Notes: generated by a model from the letters alone, not told the origin. A DNA stretch of 64,000 bases from Spirochaetota bacterium (GCA_016214035.1 JACRPF010000005.1:186001-250000), one strand, 5' to 3'. Counted from the first letter of the stretch, positions 41,679 to 51,488 are shown. Translations and numbers: made by a program.

Positions 41679-42356
41679 ATGCCAGAATTACCGGAATTAC
41701 AGATAATCATAAACCAGCTCAAGAAAGAGCTTCAGTATGCGTATATCGACGGCGTTACACTGAGGGATCTTGCGCTTGGTGAAGATATCAGCCTTGTGCG
41801 CGGACAGAAGATTATTGAGATTGTCCGGCGCGGCAAGACGATATACTTTCAGCTGTCACGTGACGCGTTTACCATCAATCTTGCGAAACACGGCGTGCTC
41901 ATGCTCAGTCAGGAAACACCGAAGATCGCAAATACCCGGGCTATATTTCAAACCACCAGCGGGAACCTGTATCTTGTCGATAAAACCCGGACAAGCGGCG
42001 TCCAGTACATCGATAAGGACGAGACGTGGCTGCCCACTATCGGCGTCGACCCGCTCACCAAGATGTTCAATTTCAAGATGCTGCTCAGGAATCTGAAATC
42101 ATCGAGTGAGAACATTCAGGAATTCCTCATGAAGGAAGATGTTGTTTCCGGGATAGGCCGCCGCTATGCGCGGAGCATTCTCCACCGCTCACGGCTTGAG
42201 CCGGGAGTGGCGGCGAACAGAATACCGAAGACAAAGGCAAAGGTGCTTTTCTGGAGCATCAAGAACATACTGCGTGAAGCGATTGCGAGCAGAGATCCAG
42301 GCTTCAATCCCGTTGATGCGGAATTCGACGACGAGCCCGTTTTTCCAACCAGGTAA
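41679..42356 (+). CDS. Fpg/Nei-family DNA glycosylase without zinc finger
   Basis: A 225-aa protein with the catalytic N terminus PELPE (Pro2, Glu3) of formamidopyrimidine/endonuclease VIII glycosylases and a helix-two-turn-helix region (DVVSGIGRRYARSIL, about 150-165). It stops about 45 residues short of typical Fpg, and the C-terminal four-Cys zinc finger is absent. No finger is encoded in another frame before the convergent MCP gene, so this is a real short form, not an obvious frameshift. Zincless relatives (NEIL1-like) exist. It would excise oxidised bases. AAGGAGG precedes the ATG. Confidence 0.85.
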   Translation: MPELPELQIIINQLKKELQYAYIDGVTLRDLALGEDISLVRGQKIIEIVRRGKTIYFQLSRDAFTINLAKHGVLMLSQETPKIANTRAIFQTTSGNLYLVDKTRTSGVQYIDKDETWLPTIGVDPLTKMFNFKMLLRNLKSSSENIQEFLMKEDVVSGIGRRYARSILHRSRLEPGVAANRIPKTKAKVLFWSIKNILREAIASRDPGFNPVDAEFDDEPVFPTR

Positions 42357-42365
42357 GAATAAAAG

Positions 42366-45104
42366 CTAGTGCTGCTCCGTGTCGCCGGATTCAGGTGTCG
42401 GGAGCATCCGCTGAGCGCCTACCGTATCGCCTTCGATAGCGGGTTTCTCGGTATCCTTGGTTGTACGGAATGCATTCACCGATCCGAGGAACTGGGTGAA
42501 ATTGCTGTTCAGTTCTTCTATCGATGATGCGAGCATACTGCTCGATTCCCGGTTCTTATGCGCAATGGCATTGAGCCGTTCCATGGCGGATGTTATCTCT
42601 TTCGCACCGATGGCGTTCTCGCCGATGGCGTTGGCCACTTCCGACGTTATGCGGTCGAGCAGCGTCACCTGCGATTCAACCACGTTCCCGCTCTGCATCT
42701 GTTCCTCAACGGACGCCTTCACCTCGCCGGTGATCTCATTGAGGTTTTTGATTGTCTCGAGAATATCGCGTCCGCCAACCTCAAGCTCATTGTTTGACGC
42801 GTTTATTTCGGAGATGATGTTCGCGGTGCTGCCCGATACTTCGAGGATATCCTCAAGCGACCGGCCGGACCCCACGGCAAGTGAAACGGTCCGCTCGATG
42901 CGCGTGCCGATTTCCTTGACGATGACGGTTATCGATTTCGAATTCTCCGCGGTGTTCTCAGCAAGTTTTCGTATTTCGTCCGCGACAACGGCAAACCCTT
43001 TTCCCTGATCGCCAGCATGCGCGGCTTCGATGGCGGCATTCATCGCAAGCAGGTCCGTCTGTTCGGCGATGCCCTGGATGACACTGATTATCTCGTTGAT
43101 CTGCGCTGACGATTCCTCGATCTCATGTATGGCGTCCACCAGGTCTTCCACCTTTTCACCGCCCGCCTTTGCCTCGGCGAGGAGACGCTTTGAATACGCA
43201 TCCGCATTGCCGACGTTCTTGGCTACCGACAGAATGTTCGATGTCATTTCCTCTATGGCGGAGGACGTCTCGGATATCGCCACCGCCTGTTTCTGCATAT
43301 GGTCGCTGATCTTGATGATGGATTTCAAGAGTTCTTCGATGGCGACATTGGCGCTCGCAAATGCGTTTTTCTGCTGCTGTGTGACGCCGCTCACCTGATT
43401 AATAGAGCTCATAATCTGTTCAACGCTCGCAACGGTGAGCTCGATGCTCTCTATCTCTTCCGCGGCTGACGTCGACGTCTCCTGCATCGCCTGGTGCATG
43501 GAGCGGAGGTTCGCGTTGAGCCCCGAGGTGCCGCCTTTTATCCCGGCGATGATGAAATCCATCTTGTCGATGAACTTATTGAAATGATGCACGAGCGCGC
43601 CAATCTCGTCGTTCGAACCCACGGCGATGCGCTTGGTAAGATCGCCGCGTCCCGCGGAAAGCTCTTTCGCAAGCGCACCGGCGCGTTCCAGCGGTTTCAG
43701 GAATATATTCAGCGCGATGATGATCACCGTGCCCACGATCATAATGGTTATCCAGAGCGTGAATGCGGTGAGGCGCGCTGCATTGTCTATTTCCGCGGTC
43801 GCATGCAGTGAAGTCTTCGGCATGGTGATGACAGTCATCAGTATGCCTTTCGGTCCTATAGAAGCGAATGCGATTCCCGGTTTGCCGTCGAATTTCGCAT
43901 CGCCGGAATTCAATTCATTCTCGCCGTGCGTTTTATTGGTGACTATTCCCATAACATTGGCGTCATACAGCGCCGTGGTCTGCACTCCCGTCTGTGCGGC
44001 CGTATTCGCTGCGATCACCGTTCCGCCGATCGATACGGTGATGCGGCTGTTGCGCGGCAGCGGAAGGGCCGCGGTACGCGCCGCCACCGTCCGCACATCG
44101 ACAATAGTGATGAATGCGCCGGCGAACCCCTGATGCATTATCGGCGCCGCGATCATAAGCACGCCGTTTGAAGCAGCAACGGCAGTCCCGCCTGATGCCT
44201 CTGCTTGCCGGTATGCCGGATGATCATACCATGTCATGTCCGGTGTCCGCAGAAAAATATTGCCGCCGGATGATTCCCATGCTACCGATGCTTCACTGTT
44301 CTTCTGCGCAGCCGGAGCGAGCAGTACTCCCGCAGCGGTCACGGAGATGTCCTCTACCGCTTCGAACAGCGGAGAAATGCCCGATGAAAGCGCTTTTTCA
44401 AATCCCGCCCGCGTGCTGCCCGCTTTTGTGCCGATAAGCGCGGCGGCGGTTTCCGCATTATGGCGTGCGTGTGCGGTAAAGGCATTGATGCCGCGGTTGA
44501 CAATGCGCTCAAGCCTGCTCACCTGACCAGCCATCAGTATCTGCTGCTGATGTGCAATGATCCGCATCTCGGTGCGGTAATGTATCACATTGACGATGGT
44601 CATGGACACCAAAAAGGTGAAAAAGACGATGCTTAATAACTTATCGCGCAGCGGTATGCGAAGGTCTCCTGACAGATACATCGCCGGCATGCCGCGTACC
44701 GAATACATGAAACCGACGATGCTTAAAAAATAGATGAGCGCGGCAATCGCAAACATCCAGAAAAAGCGTATGGCGATGACCTGCAGCGATATCGTGCCGT
44801 CAAGGAGCAGCGCTACCTGACTGCCGATACCCACCAGAAAAACACCGGCCAGAAGCACCCGGATATAGATGATCCCGAGCGGAACGCGTCCGCCGCGTTC
44901 CCATTTCCTGATAAAATGAAAATTGATCGAAAGTGTCACCGCAAAAAGAATCACGTAATAGATGACCAGTATCGGCGATGAGCTGAGCCTGCCGAACAGG
45001 AGCGGCGTTATAGTGAAATGTATCAGAAAAGCGAATAACGGGATAGCGATGAGTGTGATACGCAGACGTTTGGCCGTTTGTTTGATTATTGCAATCTCTG
45101 GCAT
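42366..45104 (-). CDS. Methyl-accepting chemotaxis protein, large
   Basis: A 912-aa chemoreceptor. The N terminus has about four membrane helices (residues 15-135), a further helix near 155-175, and a periplasmic Cache-like sensor (about 180-440). Another membrane helix (about 445-470) leads to a HAMP domain ([20 protein letters not shown]) and a long coiled-coil signalling domain with the hairpin-tip sequence [19 protein letters not shown]. There is no C-terminal CheR/CheB pentapeptide. The extra N-terminal four-helix module is unusual. It has an SD (GGAG) and an upstream TATAAT. The ligand is unknown, and no che genes are nearby. Confidence 0.9.
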   Translation of the reverse strand: MPEIAIIKQTAKRLRITLIAIPLFAFLIHFTITPLLFGRLSSSPILVIYYVILFAVTLSINFHFIRKWERGGRVPLGIIYIRVLLAGVFLVGIGSQVALLLDGTISLQVIAIRFFWMFAIAALIYFLSIVGFMYSVRGMPAMYLSGDLRIPLRDKLLSIVFFTFLVSMTIVNVIHYRTEMRIIAHQQQILMAGQVSRLERIVNRGINAFTAHARHNAETAAALIGTKAGSTRAGFEKALSSGISPLFEAVEDISVTAAGVLLAPAAQKNSEASVAWESSGGNIFLRTPDMTWYDHPAYRQAEASGGTAVAASNGVLMIAAPIMHQGFAGAFITIVDVRTVAARTAALPLPRNSRITVSIGGTVIAANTAAQTGVQTTALYDANVMGIVTNKTHGENELNSGDAKFDGKPGIAFASIGPKGILMTVITMPKTSLHATAEIDNAARLTAFTLWITIMIVGTVIIIALNIFLKPLERAGALAKELSAGRGDLTKRIAVGSNDEIGALVHHFNKFIDKMDFIIAGIKGGTSGLNANLRSMHQAMQETSTSAAEEIESIELTVASVEQIMSSINQVSGVTQQQKNAFASANVAIEELLKSIIKISDHMQKQAVAISETSSAIEEMTSNILSVAKNVGNADAYSKRLLAEAKAGGEKVEDLVDAIHEIEESSAQINEIISVIQGIAEQTDLLAMNAAIEAAHAGDQGKGFAVVADEIRKLAENTAENSKSITVIVKEIGTRIERTVSLAVGSGRSLEDILEVSGSTANIISEINASNNELEVGGRDILETIKNLNEITGEVKASVEEQMQSGNVVESQVTLLDRITSEVANAIGENAIGAKEITSAMERLNAIAHKNRESSSMLASSIEELNSNFTQFLGSVNAFRTTKDTEKPAIEGDTVGAQRMLPTPESGDTEQH

Positions 45105-45208
45105 AGCGCAATCTCCGTTGTTGCTGACATCCGCATAACATTATACCGCAGCGGTGATAAAAATGCCAGTATGTCGATAGCATATTTCGCCCGTTTTTCC
45201 AGCCGATA

Positions 45209-45236
45209 TTGACAAACGCCGTTTTATGGGTATAGT
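45209..45236 (+). promoter_or_regulatory. Promoter of the Nif3-DUF2225-permease run
   Basis: TTGACA (45209-45214), 16 nt and TATAGT (45231-45236) precede a leader with GGAG before the ATG at 45268. Confidence 0.65.
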
Positions 45237-45267
45237 ACCTACCATCATATGTTCTGCGGAGCGATGC

Positions 45268-46239
45268 ATGGCCAGACTTACGCTTAAGGAATTGCATGAG
45301 GCCGCTATCGGCGTCGGCATCGAGTTTGATCCGCGCGGAAAGGAATTCATCACCGCCGAGCTTGCGCGCAGAAAAAAAGATTTTGAAAAAATCTCCGACT
45401 CGAAAAAGAAAGCGCTGTTCGATCAGGAAACGCTGTGGAACCCCTACATTGACACGCGGCTGCTCAACGGCGATGAACGGACCGAGATAAAAAAGGTTAT
45501 CGTCGGTGTCGATATGGAAGCGCCCGAAGTGCTTTTGACCGACCGTCTCAACGAGAAGGGCGCCGGCATCGACTGCGTCATCGCGCATCATCCCGAAGGC
45601 CGCGCGTACGCTAATTTTTATGAAGTCATGGACATGCAGGCGGAGATACTCAGAAGTCACGGCGTGCCCATAACACAGGCCGAAGGTGCTCTCGGCAAGC
45701 GCATCCGCGAGGTGGGCAGAAGCGTTGCGCCGGTCAATCACACGCGCGCGGTGGACCATGCGAAACTGCTCGGCATACCGATGTGCTGCATGCACACGGT
45801 TGCGGATAATCAGGTTGATAACTTCCTTGCAAAACTGGTCGAGGAGAAGAAGCCGTATAACGTAGGCGATATCCTCGACATGCTCAACGAAATTCCCGAA
45901 TTTCAGATGGCGTCGGCCAATAACAGCAAGCCGGTGCTGTTCAACGGATCGGAGAAAAACCGCTGCGGTAAAATATATTTCCACATGACCGGCGGCACTT
46001 CAGGCAGCGAAGAAGAGATGGAGCAGCTTGCGAACGCCGGCATCGGTACGCTCGTGGTCATGCACATACCGGACAAGCATCGTGAGCGGTGTGAAAAGTC
46101 GTACATTAATATCGTCTGCGCGGGGCACATGGGGAGCGACAGTGTCGGCCTCAATCTGCTCTTCTCGCGCATCATGGCGGCGACGAAAAAGGAATTCGAT
46201 ATTGTGGCCACCGCCGGCTACTACTACGTCAAACGATAA
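45268..46239 (+). CDS. Nif3-like (NGG1p-interacting factor 3 family) protein
   Basis: A 323-aa protein. Metal-ligand-like motifs of the Nif3/YqfO family are visible: IVGVDMEAPEVLL, CVIAHHPEGRAYA (His-His) and NIVCAGHMGSDSVGLN (His, Asp). The N-terminal 60 residues are a lineage-specific extension. The ATG at 45268 has GGAG upstream, and the longer frame lacks support. Family members form toroidal hexamers with a bimetal site, and some are GTP cyclohydrolase-like or tRNA-linked, but the role is unsettled. It starts a run with DUF2225, permease and cNMP-binding genes. Confidence 0.8.
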   Translation: MARLTLKELHEAAIGVGIEFDPRGKEFITAELARRKKDFEKISDSKKKALFDQETLWNPYIDTRLLNGDERTEIKKVIVGVDMEAPEVLLTDRLNEKGAGIDCVIAHHPEGRAYANFYEVMDMQAEILRSHGVPITQAEGALGKRIREVGRSVAPVNHTRAVDHAKLLGIPMCCMHTVADNQVDNFLAKLVEEKKPYNVGDILDMLNEIPEFQMASANNSKPVLFNGSEKNRCGKIYFHMTGGTSGSEEEMEQLANAGIGTLVVMHIPDKHRERCEKSYINIVCAGHMGSDSVGLNLLFSRIMAATKKEFDIVATAGYYYVKR

Positions 46240-46263
46240 TCTGAACGCGGGACGGGGCTCTCT

Positions 46264-47175
46264 GTGGCGAAAAAAGAAGCGGAACAGGAAGACGACGGAA
46301 AAAACCTCAAGGTAAGCTATCTTGAGAAAAGTCCGCGCAAATGTCCGGTCTGTGAACAGGAGTTCTACAACGAACTCATGTATACCGGCGGCGGGCGCAT
46401 CATCGCCGGGCGGCTGCGCAACGACCTGCGCCGTACCTACGAGGTCAGTAAAAAATACGGCAAGGTTAATCCGCTCATCTACATCGTTTCGGTGTGCCCC
46501 GCGTGCTTTTACGCCGCATACAATGAAGACTTCCTTGAGATGGATCAGTCGCATCGGGAAACGGCTCTTGCGGAAAAACCGAACAGGATAAAATACGCGA
46601 AGGTCATTTTCGGGCGCGACATCGATTTTGCGAAACCGCGTACGCTCATAACCGGTGCGGCGAGTTATTTTCTCGCGATGACCGGATATAATTATCAGCG
46701 CAAGAACGTGTTCCCCACGCTCAAGCGGGCGATGTGCGCGCTGCGCGCCTCGTGGCTCCTCGAGGATATCGCGGCGATTTATCCGGACCAGCATTTTGCC
46801 GAGCTCATCCCGTTCTTTCTGACCAAATCAAAGAAGTATTACGGACGCGCCATTGATTTCATGCAGAACGGCAAAGAGACTTACGAGAAAGTGAAGACGT
46901 TCGGGCCGGACACGGATACGAATTTCCGCTACGACGGGGTGCTGTACATGTTCGCGCGTCTCACCGCGTCGATGTCATATCTCATCACCGATCCGAAAGA
47001 GAAGATCGACGATCTCATCAAGGCAAAACGCTCGGCCGCGAAGATATTCGGAATGGGAAAATCGAGTAAATCGAAACCGCAGGACCTTCTTGATTTTTCA
47101 AAGGAGCTCCATACGGAGATCGGCAATTATATAGAGGAACTCGCGAAAAAATTCAACATCACCGTTGAAGAATGA
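46264..47175 (+). CDS. DUF2225 protein
   Basis: A 303-aa protein starting at a GTG. It has an N-terminal zinc-ribbon-like pair (KCPVCEQEFYN) and a second one (VCPACFYAAYNEDF), the hallmark of DUF2225, then a helical tetratricopeptide-like C terminus. The family is seen in spirochaetes and Firmicutes and has no established function. Its stop overlaps the permease start as ATGA, so the product is likely tied to envelope assembly. That is inference from coupling only. Confidence 0.85.
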   Translation: MAKKEAEQEDDGKNLKVSYLEKSPRKCPVCEQEFYNELMYTGGGRIIAGRLRNDLRRTYEVSKKYGKVNPLIYIVSVCPACFYAAYNEDFLEMDQSHRETALAEKPNRIKYAKVIFGRDIDFAKPRTLITGAASYFLAMTGYNYQRKNVFPTLKRAMCALRASWLLEDIAAIYPDQHFAELIPFFLTKSKKYYGRAIDFMQNGKETYEKVKTFGPDTDTNFRYDGVLYMFARLTASMSYLITDPKEKIDDLIKAKRSAAKIFGMGKSSKSKPQDLLDFSKELHTEIGNYIEELAKKFNITVEE

Positions 47176-48269
47176 AACTCATCGAGCGATATCTCCTCGT
47201 CGAATTTCTGAAAGTATTCGCCGGCACCATCATCTTTTTTGCCGTTATTGTGCAGTTCTCCGAAATTCTTTCACAGATACAGTATTATGTGAAGATTCCC
47301 GACCGCCTGCATCTTGTGGGTATGTACTATCTTCTCCGCATTCCGTTTGTCATCTTTTCATATCTCATTCCCGTGGCGGTGATGTTCTCCACGACGTTCG
47401 TGCTCGGCAATATGGTGAAGAATAACGAGATGATCAGCGTGTACAATTCCGGCGTGGGACTTGTTCGGTTTATACGGATATTGCTCATCGTCAGCGTCAT
47501 TTTCGCCGCCGTCAATATAGCCGCATGGGAGTTTATAGCCGCGCCGTTCGCTCAGCGTGCCGCGCTGCTTACGGATAATTTCTATATGCGCAATAAGAAT
47601 TACGACTGCAACGATAATATCTCGTTTTACGGGCGCAACGGCAGGATGTACTTTGTAAAACGCTTCTGCGTGAGCACCGGGGTCATGCAGCAGGGACTCG
47701 TACTCACGGTCACCAACAATGAGCTGTCCGAAAAATTCGCGTTCCGCGACGCGGTATGGCTCCCCGCATCCAATGCATGGGAATTTCATAACGGCATTGT
47801 CACCGTGTTCAGAAGCAATCACGTCGTCAGCGCGACGCCGTTTTCGAATATGCAGCTCACGCTTCCCGAACAGCCGTATCACTTTTCCCGCGAGACGGCT
47901 GACCTGAACATGATGACGCTCGCGCAAAATAAGCGCTATGTGGAGAAGATGCGCGACATCGGCGGGAAGACGGCCGAGGCGGAGACGAATTTCTATTTCC
48001 GCATCGCGTTTTCGTTCATCAGCATCATCATCGTGCTGCTCGCCGCGTCGTTCGCCCGGTTCTCATCGCAGAGCGTACTGGTGGCAAGTTTCGCGCTCGT
48101 GATCGGCTTTCTGCTCGCGTTCTATGTTGTCATGTCCATCGGCACGTCGCTCGCGAACATTAATATTCTTCCGCCCGTCATCGGCGCATGGCTGAGTAAT
48201 ATCGTCTTCCTTATTTTAGCGATTGTATTACTGCGTCGTTCGCAGTCCGCCGCACCGTCCGGCAGGTGA
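47172..48269 (+). CDS. LptF/LptG-family (YjgP/YjgQ) permease
   Basis: A 365-aa inner-membrane protein with three N-terminal helices (about 12-125), a periplasmic beta-rich middle (about 130-265) and three C-terminal helices (about 275-360), the classic YjgP/YjgQ layout. LptF and LptG form the permease that pulls lipopolysaccharide or a related glycolipid toward the outer membrane with LptB and LptC. No second permease gene or lptB is adjacent, so F and G cannot be told apart. It is coupled by ATGA to the DUF2225 gene. Confidence 0.88.
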   Translation: MKLIERYLLVEFLKVFAGTIIFFAVIVQFSEILSQIQYYVKIPDRLHLVGMYYLLRIPFVIFSYLIPVAVMFSTTFVLGNMVKNNEMISVYNSGVGLVRFIRILLIVSVIFAAVNIAAWEFIAAPFAQRAALLTDNFYMRNKNYDCNDNISFYGRNGRMYFVKRFCVSTGVMQQGLVLTVTNNELSEKFAFRDAVWLPASNAWEFHNGIVTVFRSNHVVSATPFSNMQLTLPEQPYHFSRETADLNMMTLAQNKRYVEKMRDIGGKTAEAETNFYFRIAFSFISIIIVLLAASFARFSSQSVLVASFALVIGFLLAFYVVMSIGTSLANINILPPVIGAWLSNIVFLILAIVLLRRSQSAAPSGR

Positions 48270-48350
48270 TCGGCCCCTTAATTTTACCGTTCAGAACGCC
48301 GACAATCATACGGGGAGCGCCTTACCGGCAAATCAGCCCCCGGGTACATC

Positions 48351-48998
48351 ATGGCCGAAACACAAAAGCTTATCATCCGCCCGAAACATTATGCCAGCGG
48401 TTCCGTGTTATTCCGTCAGGGAGACAACAGCAGGGACGTTTACATCCTGCATTCGGGGAAGATTGGCGTATATGTGGACGAGATCGAGGTCGCTATTCTC
48501 ACGGAAAGCGGTATTTTCATCGGCGAATCCGCCGCGCTCCTCGAAGAGCCGCGTAACGCCACCGGTGTGGTGCTGATGGATTCAACGCTCACGGAGCTTC
48601 CGGGTAAATTCCTCGATAAGATAATCCAGCAGCATGCCGGCATCGGATTCCGGCTGCTTCAGATTCTCGCCAAGCGGCTCCAGCTCACGACGAAGAATTT
48701 CACCGGCATGCAGAAGAACGTCATCCATCTGAAAAAAGAGATAAATAAGCTCCGCCGCATACCTGAGAAAGTGGGCGCCTATGACATGCTCACGGAACTC
48801 CTCCTTGAAATGGGCTATGTCACCGAGGCCGAGATAAGCAAAGCGAAACGCCGCCAGGAGGAGCTCCTCCTTATGGGCGTTGAAAAAAACATATCGAATA
48901 TCCTCGTCGAGATGAACGTCATCACCATGTATCAGATGATAGAAGTGATGAAGGTGCAGCGCGAGATTTCCGGCACCAGGTCCGATTCACCGCGATAA
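48351..48998 (+). CDS. Cyclic-nucleotide-binding domain protein with GspE-N-like tail
   Basis: A 215-aa protein. Residues about 8-120 form a cNMP-binding beta-roll (LFRQGDNSRDVYILHSGKIG, then IFIGESAALLEEPRNATGV). No CRP-type HTH follows. Instead, about residues 145-205 read like the N-terminal domain of type II secretion/type IV pilus ATPases (YVTEAEISKAKRRQEELLLM, ILVEMNVITMYQMIEV). So it is a cAMP- or cGMP-sensing adaptor rather than a transcription factor. It follows the permease gene by 81 bp and has no clear SD. The partner is unknown. Confidence 0.75.
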   Translation: MAETQKLIIRPKHYASGSVLFRQGDNSRDVYILHSGKIGVYVDEIEVAILTESGIFIGESAALLEEPRNATGVVLMDSTLTELPGKFLDKIIQQHAGIGFRLLQILAKRLQLTTKNFTGMQKNVIHLKKEINKLRRIPEKVGAYDMLTELLLEMGYVTEAEISKAKRRQEELLLMGVEKNISNILVEMNVITMYQMIEVMKVQREISGTRSDSPR

Positions 48999-49020
48999 TT
49001 CACATCAGCGCCGCTTTTTA

Positions 49021-49049
49021 TTGCTATTTTAAATAGACTGCCGTATACT
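49021..49049 (+). promoter_or_regulatory. surE promoter
   Basis: TTGCTA (49021-49026), 17 nt and TATACT (49044-49049). The leader before the ATG at 49088 is about 30 nt. Confidence 0.5.
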
Positions 49050-49087
49050 ATGTTAACCGAAATATATTCTGCAACACGGCGGCATCG

Positions 49088-49843
49088 ATGGCGATACTGA
49101 TAACCAATGACGACGGCGTTCACGCGCCGGGCATTAAGGCGCTTGCCGCGGCGCTGTCAACGGTTGCGCCGGTGTATGTGGTGGCGCCGGTTGAGGAACG
49201 CTCGGGATGTTCGCATTCGGTGGCGATAGGAAAGACGTTCGATATGATCAAGCTCGATGAACGCACCTATGCGCTGGCGAGCACGCCCGCCGACTGTGTA
49301 CGCGCCGGGCTGCTCGGGCTAATCACCGACGACACGATCGATCTGGTGGTCTGCGGCATCAACCGCGGAATGAATGTCGGCTATGACATACACTATTCCG
49401 GGACCGTTGCCGGCGCCCGCGAGGCGTGCATCGGCGATGTTTCCAGTCTTGCGGTATCGCTCAATAACTACAGTGCTGACGCAGACTACACCGCCGCCGC
49501 CGGTATCGCTCGCGCGATGGTGAAGCAGCTGTATGCGGAGGGATATACGAACGGGAAAAGGATTTTTCTCAACATGAACGTTCCCGATCTTCCCGCGAAT
49601 AAGATAAAAGGCGTTCGCAAAACGGTTATCGCGCGGCGCATCTACAAAGATTATTTCACAATAAAAGAGACGAACGGATCGACAAGTGTCGTGACATTTT
49701 CAGGCGCTATCCCCGACGGCGACCGGGATGAGCATACCGATTTCGGCGCGGTGCTGGGCGGCTACATCTCGGTCACACCGCTTTCGCTCCGGTATGAAAC
49801 GCCGGCGGATGACATTGCGCCGCTCATGCGGGGGTTAGTATGA
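49088..49843 (+). CDS. surE: 5'-nucleotidase SurE
   Basis: A 251-aa SurE. The N-terminal ILITNDDGVHAPGIKALA (metal-binding Asp-Asp) is diagnostic, followed by VAPVEERSGCSHS and GINRGMNVGYDIHYSGTVAGA. It dephosphorylates nucleoside 5'- and 3'-monophosphates with a divalent metal in the cytosol, a survival-linked housekeeping role. Length and motifs are normal. Its stop overlaps the following TPR gene as ATGA. Confidence 0.95.
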   Translation: MAILITNDDGVHAPGIKALAAALSTVAPVYVVAPVEERSGCSHSVAIGKTFDMIKLDERTYALASTPADCVRAGLLGLITDDTIDLVVCGINRGMNVGYDIHYSGTVAGAREACIGDVSSLAVSLNNYSADADYTAAAGIARAMVKQLYAEGYTNGKRIFLNMNVPDLPANKIKGVRKTVIARRIYKDYFTIKETNGSTSVVTFSGAIPDGDRDEHTDFGAVLGGYISVTPLSLRYETPADDIAPLMRGLV

Positions 49844-50529
49844 TAGGACGGGAACAGTTCGTATCGCTTCTTAATGAAGGCGTCAAACAGCTTCGTGATG
49901 ACGATTATACGGGCGCCATCGATAAATTCGAGACAATCTATAAGCATGACCGGACCAACACCGAGGCCGGATATTATCTTGCGGTGGCATACGCGAACGA
50001 ACGCGAATACGACAAGGCCATCGAAGTGTTCGATGAGATTATCGTGAAGCTCGATAATCCGCTCAGACTCATGCAGTCGCACTTTCTGCTCGGATACATC
50101 TATGCGGTCAGGGAGATGTTTGAACTTGCGGAGCTTGAGTTCAAAGAGGTGCTTAAGCTGGGTATTGTGAACGCGCAGGTGCATGCGGCGCTCGGGTATG
50201 TGTACCACCGTCGCAAAGACTATGCGCTCGCGGTGAGCCATTTGAAGAAAGCGCTCACGATTGATCCGTCAAACGCCAATGCTCACAACTCGCTCGGATT
50301 CGTGATGGCGGAAGCGGGCGGCGACATCGACGAAGCGATTAAGGAAATTCGGGATGCGCTTGACCTTGCCCCGGAGAACCCCGCGTATTTCGACAGCCTC
50401 GGCTGGGCGTACCATAAAAAAGGCGACTCGATCAACGCCAAACGCTATCTCATGAAGGCGTTCGAGCTTGCGCCGTATCACGATGAGATTAAGGAGCACC
50501 TGCGTATCGTACGTCAGGTCTCCCTGTAA
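49840..50529 (+). CDS. Tetratricopeptide-repeat protein
   Basis: A 229-aa helical protein made of about five to six TPR units. Recognisable examples are AGYYLAVAYANEREYDKAIEV, AALGYVYHRRKDYALAVSHL, SLGFVMAEAGGDIDEAIKEI and SLGWAYHKKGDSINAKRYL. There is no signal peptide, so it is a cytosolic protein-protein scaffold. It is coupled by ATGA to surE, which suggests co-regulation. The binding partner is unknown. It is convergent with the lipoprotein gene 11 bp away. Confidence 0.88.
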   Translation: MIGREQFVSLLNEGVKQLRDDDYTGAIDKFETIYKHDRTNTEAGYYLAVAYANEREYDKAIEVFDEIIVKLDNPLRLMQSHFLLGYIYAVREMFELAELEFKEVLKLGIVNAQVHAALGYVYHRRKDYALAVSHLKKALTIDPSNANAHNSLGFVMAEAGGDIDEAIKEIRDALDLAPENPAYFDSLGWAYHKKGDSINAKRYLMKAFELAPYHDEIKEHLRIVRQVSL

Positions 50530-50540
50530 CCGTAGATCGG

Positions 50541-51488
50541 TTATCGCCGCCGGTTGAACAATTCATAATGCAGTATTTCACGCACCGCCGCGGCACCGGC
50601 GTTTGACGACGCTCCGAGAACAGCCGACCGTTCCGCCGCAGATACGTCCGTGTTCGTTCCGTACGCGGCGAAGTTCTTTGTGGTGAGCAGTGTATCGGCA
50701 TAAATCTGTACCGTTCCGTTCGCGCGATGCCGCACCGCATTGTTCTCATTCGTCTGTGTCCGCGTGCCGAGCCATTCAGCTTCAACGCGGTAATCGCCCT
50801 TGCCGGCCGCCGGTATGATCTCCATATTGCTCTCACGAAGATAGCGCAGCAGCGCTTCCCTGAATTCAGCACCGTACTTCGCATCACCCAATGCATTCAT
50901 CGTGACGGCAATACGACGCTGCCGTGTGATGAACGGTTCGGCGAAAAACTCAACGATGACGCGTTCTCCCTCGATGCCTATCACATTCGACGCGATGACG
51001 GCCGACGCCCCGAATGGTGCAGCGGCAATGGCTGCGTCACGCGCAAAATGAGGCGCGAAGTTTCCGGCATCTTTCCGTATACGGTGTCCGACAATACCTT
51101 CGATGAGCGCTCCTGCGGACAGGAATTCGATATGCTCGAATGTCCTTCCTTCAAATCCGCTCATCGTGAGCACGCTGCTGGTGATGACAGAGTTTTTTAC
51201 GTTATCATAGTAGACCGATGTTTTTTCGACGGCGACATACGGCGCAAGGTTGTCGGGAATTTTGAACGTTCCCCCGGCATCGTAACAGGACGCGAGCGCG
51301 CTTATTTTTCTGCCGCCGTTCGCCTGCGCGAAAGCCGCAAGCCCCTTACCGAGGAGATCGTGCAGCGGCCACGCGCCCCGATATCCGACGCCCGTCTGTT
51401 CTATCTCGGCGGGCGGACGTACCATGACACAGCTTGTCATGAGCGCGGCAATACAGAGAGAAATAAAGCATATACGGGAATGTTTCAT
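50541..51488 (-). CDS. Predicted lipoprotein of unknown function
   Basis: About 315 aa. The N terminus is a lipoprotein signal peptide with a lipobox-like ALMTSC, so Cys31 or nearby would be lipidated and the protein anchored to an envelope membrane. The ATG at 51488 has AAGGAG 5 nt upstream. The mature part (GALIEGIVGHRIRKDAGNF, AYGTNTDVSAAERSAVLGAS) matches no family I know. Its start overlaps the stop of the HAD phosphatase gene as ATGA, an odd pairing of cytosolic and envelope products. Confidence 0.75.
   Translation of the reverse strand: MKHSRICFISLCIAALMTSCVMVRPPAEIEQTGVGYRGAWPLHDLLGKGLAAFAQANGGRKISALASCYDAGGTFKIPDNLAPYVAVEKTSVYYDNVKNSVITSSVLTMSGFEGRTFEHIEFLSAGALIEGIVGHRIRKDAGNFAPHFARDAAIAAAPFGASAVIASNVIGIEGERVIVEFFAEPFITRQRRIAVTMNALGDAKYGAEFREALLRYLRESNMEIIPAAGKGDYRVEAEWLGTRTQTNENNAVRHRANGTVQIYADTLLTTKNFAAYGTNTDVSAAERSAVLGASSNAGAAAVREILHYELFNRRR

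Noticed and set aside
44800-45984. 394-aa minus-strand open frame
   Set aside because: It overlaps the MCP N terminus and the whole Nif3-like gene in antisense. Both of those have clear motifs and SDs.
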